In this document: positions 62,434-64,000 of the stretch, piece after piece
How positions within the stretch are numbered: the stretch's first letter is position 1
Layout: each line of letters starts with the position of its first letter
Origin: Methanomethylophilus sp963631655
GTDB lineage: Archaea > Thermoplasmatota > Thermoplasmata > Methanomassiliicoccales > Methanomethylophilaceae
Direction of reading: 5' to 3'
DNA: 64,000 bases
NCBI GenBank assembly: GCA_963631655.1
Contig: CAVGRR010000002.1
Span: forward strand, 6,405 to 70,404
Position numbers and translations under genes: made by a program
The notes under the pieces: model-generated
Told to the model about the DNA's origin: nothing
Seen by the model: only the letters and a program-made list of their open reading frames with translations
Database searches by the model: none

Positions 62434-63804
62434 TTATCTCGCCCCCAATATTCCGCCCAGTCTGTCGGCAACCTGATTGAACCACGGATACTTGTCAAAC
62501 AATCCAACACTCCTATAAAGAAGTACAAGCAGGATGACATTGAACAACAGCTGAGCGGTTTCCACCACAAATGAAATCGTCAATCTGACAGGGACGCCTA
62601 TCGTCAGACTATCCACCAGCTGCATGGCGTCCATGAAACCCGAAGCATTCCAGAATCCGCAATATTCCACCAATGTGGCGACCAGAGAAACATTGTTGTT
62701 CAAAAATGCAGCAACGGCCGCCAGGGAAGTGAAGATAACGACACAGGTCAACAGATCCTTTCTGGAATTGACGACAGCATATACGAATATCAGCGGAAGA
62801 TAGACTATGCAGTACTGCGGGCCACTGGAACATAAGGTGGCCACACACAGCAGGGTCAATGCCAGAAGATACAGATTGCTTTTGAGTTCGGTTTCGGGCA
62901 TTTTCTTGGCCTTGAAAGCAAAAGCAAACACTGTGTAGATCAGCAGAAGTGCAGGGATCCAGATACGCAATGAGGAATACAAGTTGCTGTTAGAACCTCT
63001 TTCTATCATGAATGACAAAGAATCCATGACCGTTCCGGACAGGATCTGAGGAATGTAAATCACGAAAACGGTCACGAAGATCCCGATCGCCAAAAGTGCC
63101 AGCTGTCTTGCACCGATGCTTCTGTCAGACTGTGATCTCAAAGCGTATACTCCGAACAGCAGGATACAGAACAGTGGAAAGAATTTCAGCAGGGCACCGA
63201 GCGCAAAGAAGACCCCTGCTCCGAAATAACGGTCCTTTTTGAGGAAAAGTATGCATATCAGCGCGAACAGTGCGGAAAAACAGTCGAACTGCACCTGCAC
63301 CGAAGACATGTAAATGACCAGCGGACAGAGGAACCAGCAACCGAAGGCCGTGACCGCTTTGCGTTCATCCCCGCCTTCGGACAGGACCATACGATATACC
63401 AGGTATCCGACCAGCACATCGACGATGATCAGCGGAAGTTTCATGACGAAATTATACCCGACAGTGGTCACGGTAGATGTATGATACACGAATGTAAGGG
63501 CTTCTATTCCAGCGATGTCTATGAAACGTTCCCCGTAGATCAATGCCGAGAGGAATGTGTTCACGAACAGGTCCTGCGCACCGAGCAGATATCCCCACAC
63601 AGGTGTGTAGAAGTAACCGGCCAGAGAATAAAGGTCGTTTCCGCTTTCGATGTTCTGCATCACAACGGCCCAGTGTTCAACGTCAAAAGGATAGGTGAAC
63701 AGAGGTGCCAGAACAAAACGGATCGCCAGCCCTACCAGAAGAATCATCAAAGCGTAGCCTTTGAAAAAGGATGCTTTTCCTGTATCCGCCGTTGAAAACA
63801 TCAT
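62434..63804 (-). CDS. GT-C type multi-spanning membrane glycosyltransferase, paralogue
   Basis: A 456-residue membrane protein with about ten helices. FDVEHWAVVMQNIESGNDLYSLAGYFYTPVWGY near residues 40-72 matches the external loop of the 60063-61400 protein nearly residue for residue, so the two derive from one duplication. GPQYCIVYLPLIFVYAVV corresponds to the later loop. GGAGA precedes ATG 63804. Part of an operon with the GT2-like gene upstream. Confidence 0.8.
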   Translation of the reverse strand: MMFSTADTGKASFFKGYALMILLVGLAIRFVLAPLFTYPFDVEHWAVVMQNIESGNDLYSLAGYFYTPVWGYLLGAQDLFVNTFLSALIYGERFIDIAGIEALTFVYHTSTVTTVGYNFVMKLPLIIVDVLVGYLVYRMVLSEGGDERKAVTAFGCWFLCPLVIYMSSVQVQFDCFSALFALICILFLKKDRYFGAGVFFALGALLKFFPLFCILLFGVYALRSQSDRSIGARQLALLAIGIFVTVFVIYIPQILSGTVMDSLSFMIERGSNSNLYSSLRIWIPALLLIYTVFAFAFKAKKMPETELKSNLYLLALTLLCVATLCSSGPQYCIVYLPLIFVYAVVNSRKDLLTCVVIFTSLAAVAAFLNNNVSLVATLVEYCGFWNASGFMDAMQLVDSLTIGVPVRLTISFVVETAQLLFNVILLVLLYRSVGLFDKYPWFNQVADRLGGILGAR

Positions 63805-63826
63805 TCATTCTCCAAGGTCGGACAAT

Positions 63827-64000
63827 TCATTTCTTTTCGGCGGGATACATTTCATAATAGTCTATGTGGTACATCTTCGACAGGAACTTGGCAAGGAATT
63901 TTCCGAATCCCCAGAGCTGATGGAAGGTCATTATGGGGACCTTCGGATTGATGTGTGATTCTCCCTCCGCACGGGTTCCGAAATCGTAGCGGACGTAGTC
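63827..64000 (-). CDS. C-terminus of a GT2-type glycosyltransferase (polyprenol-phosphate sugar synthase-like), partial
   Basis: The last 57 residues before TGA: DYVRYDFGTRAEGESHIN, then PKVPIMTFHQLWGFGKFL and a basic end. RxxGES(H/K)xNPK is typical of the end of dolichol-phosphate mannosyltransferase-type GT2 enzymes. Such an enzyme would make the lipid-linked sugar used by the GT-C enzymes downstream. The gene runs off the right edge, so the fold is inferred from the tail only. Confidence 0.65.
   Translation of the reverse strand, partial: DYVRYDFGTRAEGESHINPKVPIMTFHQLWGFGKFLAKFLSKMYHIDYYEMYPAEKK

Noticed and set aside
1..64000. CRISPR arrays, insertion sequences, integrases or a replication origin
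   Set aside because: No regularly spaced repeats, transposase or integrase genes, or Orc/Cdc6 gene with origin boxes were seen. The only tandem repeat is the 18-bp pair at 55999-56049.

Overview
The window is chromosomal DNA of an archaeon, most likely a methanogen of the Thermoplasmata, order Methanomassiliicoccales. Archaeal hallmarks are the exosome subunit Csl4, RPA with its COG3390 partner, GINS, the proteasome-activating nucleotidase PAN, aMBF1, aIF2-gamma, aIF5B, ribosomal proteins uS2/eS6/eL24/eS28/eL8 (L7Ae), CTP-dependent riboflavin kinase, pantoate kinase, PurP and a GPN-loop GTPase. Of the 70 stop codons I read, about 61 are TGA, 9 are TAA and none is TAG. This fits a lineage that reserves UAG for pyrrolysine. 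The genus is inference; no marker gene was compared.

Layout: 1-2342 holds the start of purH (minus strand), then a plus-strand run of an RNA methyltransferase, csl4, a small coiled-coil protein and a ThiI-type PP-loop enzyme. 2343-11814 is a surface and uptake operon: a BtuF-like binding protein, a secreted beta-propeller protein, a BtuC-like permease, a BtuD-like ATPase and a 1263-residue cell-surface protein. Three of these carry what looks like the same transcobalamin-type (DUF4430-like) module. 11830-19569 (minus) holds an XPD-like helicase, serine biosynthesis, an aminotransferase and PurP. 19747-28510 holds RPA, Memo, uS2, aMBF1, PAN, a GPN GTPase and membrane proteins. 28594-43267 holds riboflavin kinase, purSLQ, TrmI, ProS, PRPP synthetase, coenzyme A genes, thymidylate kinase, GINS and tRNA-Lys. 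43405-46708 is an ABC-2 exporter with a secreted protein. 47019-52424 holds small metabolic and membrane genes. 52468-59954 holds two classic archaeal translation operons separated by a frameshifted AAA ATPase. 60063-64000 is a membrane glycosyltransferase operon that runs off the end.

Two signals stand out. First, purH, the BtuD-like ATPase and a flavodoxin have no usable ATG, GTG or TTG. Each has a strong Shine-Dalgarno sequence followed, after exactly 7 nt, by an in-frame codon one base away from ATG (CTG, ACG and ATC). Seven nt is also the spacing of several ordinary genes here. Second, the 9-mer ATGTGCCAG occurs at least 16 times across both strands, where base composition alone predicts about 0.5. 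It is present in genes and between them, like an uptake or recognition sequence.
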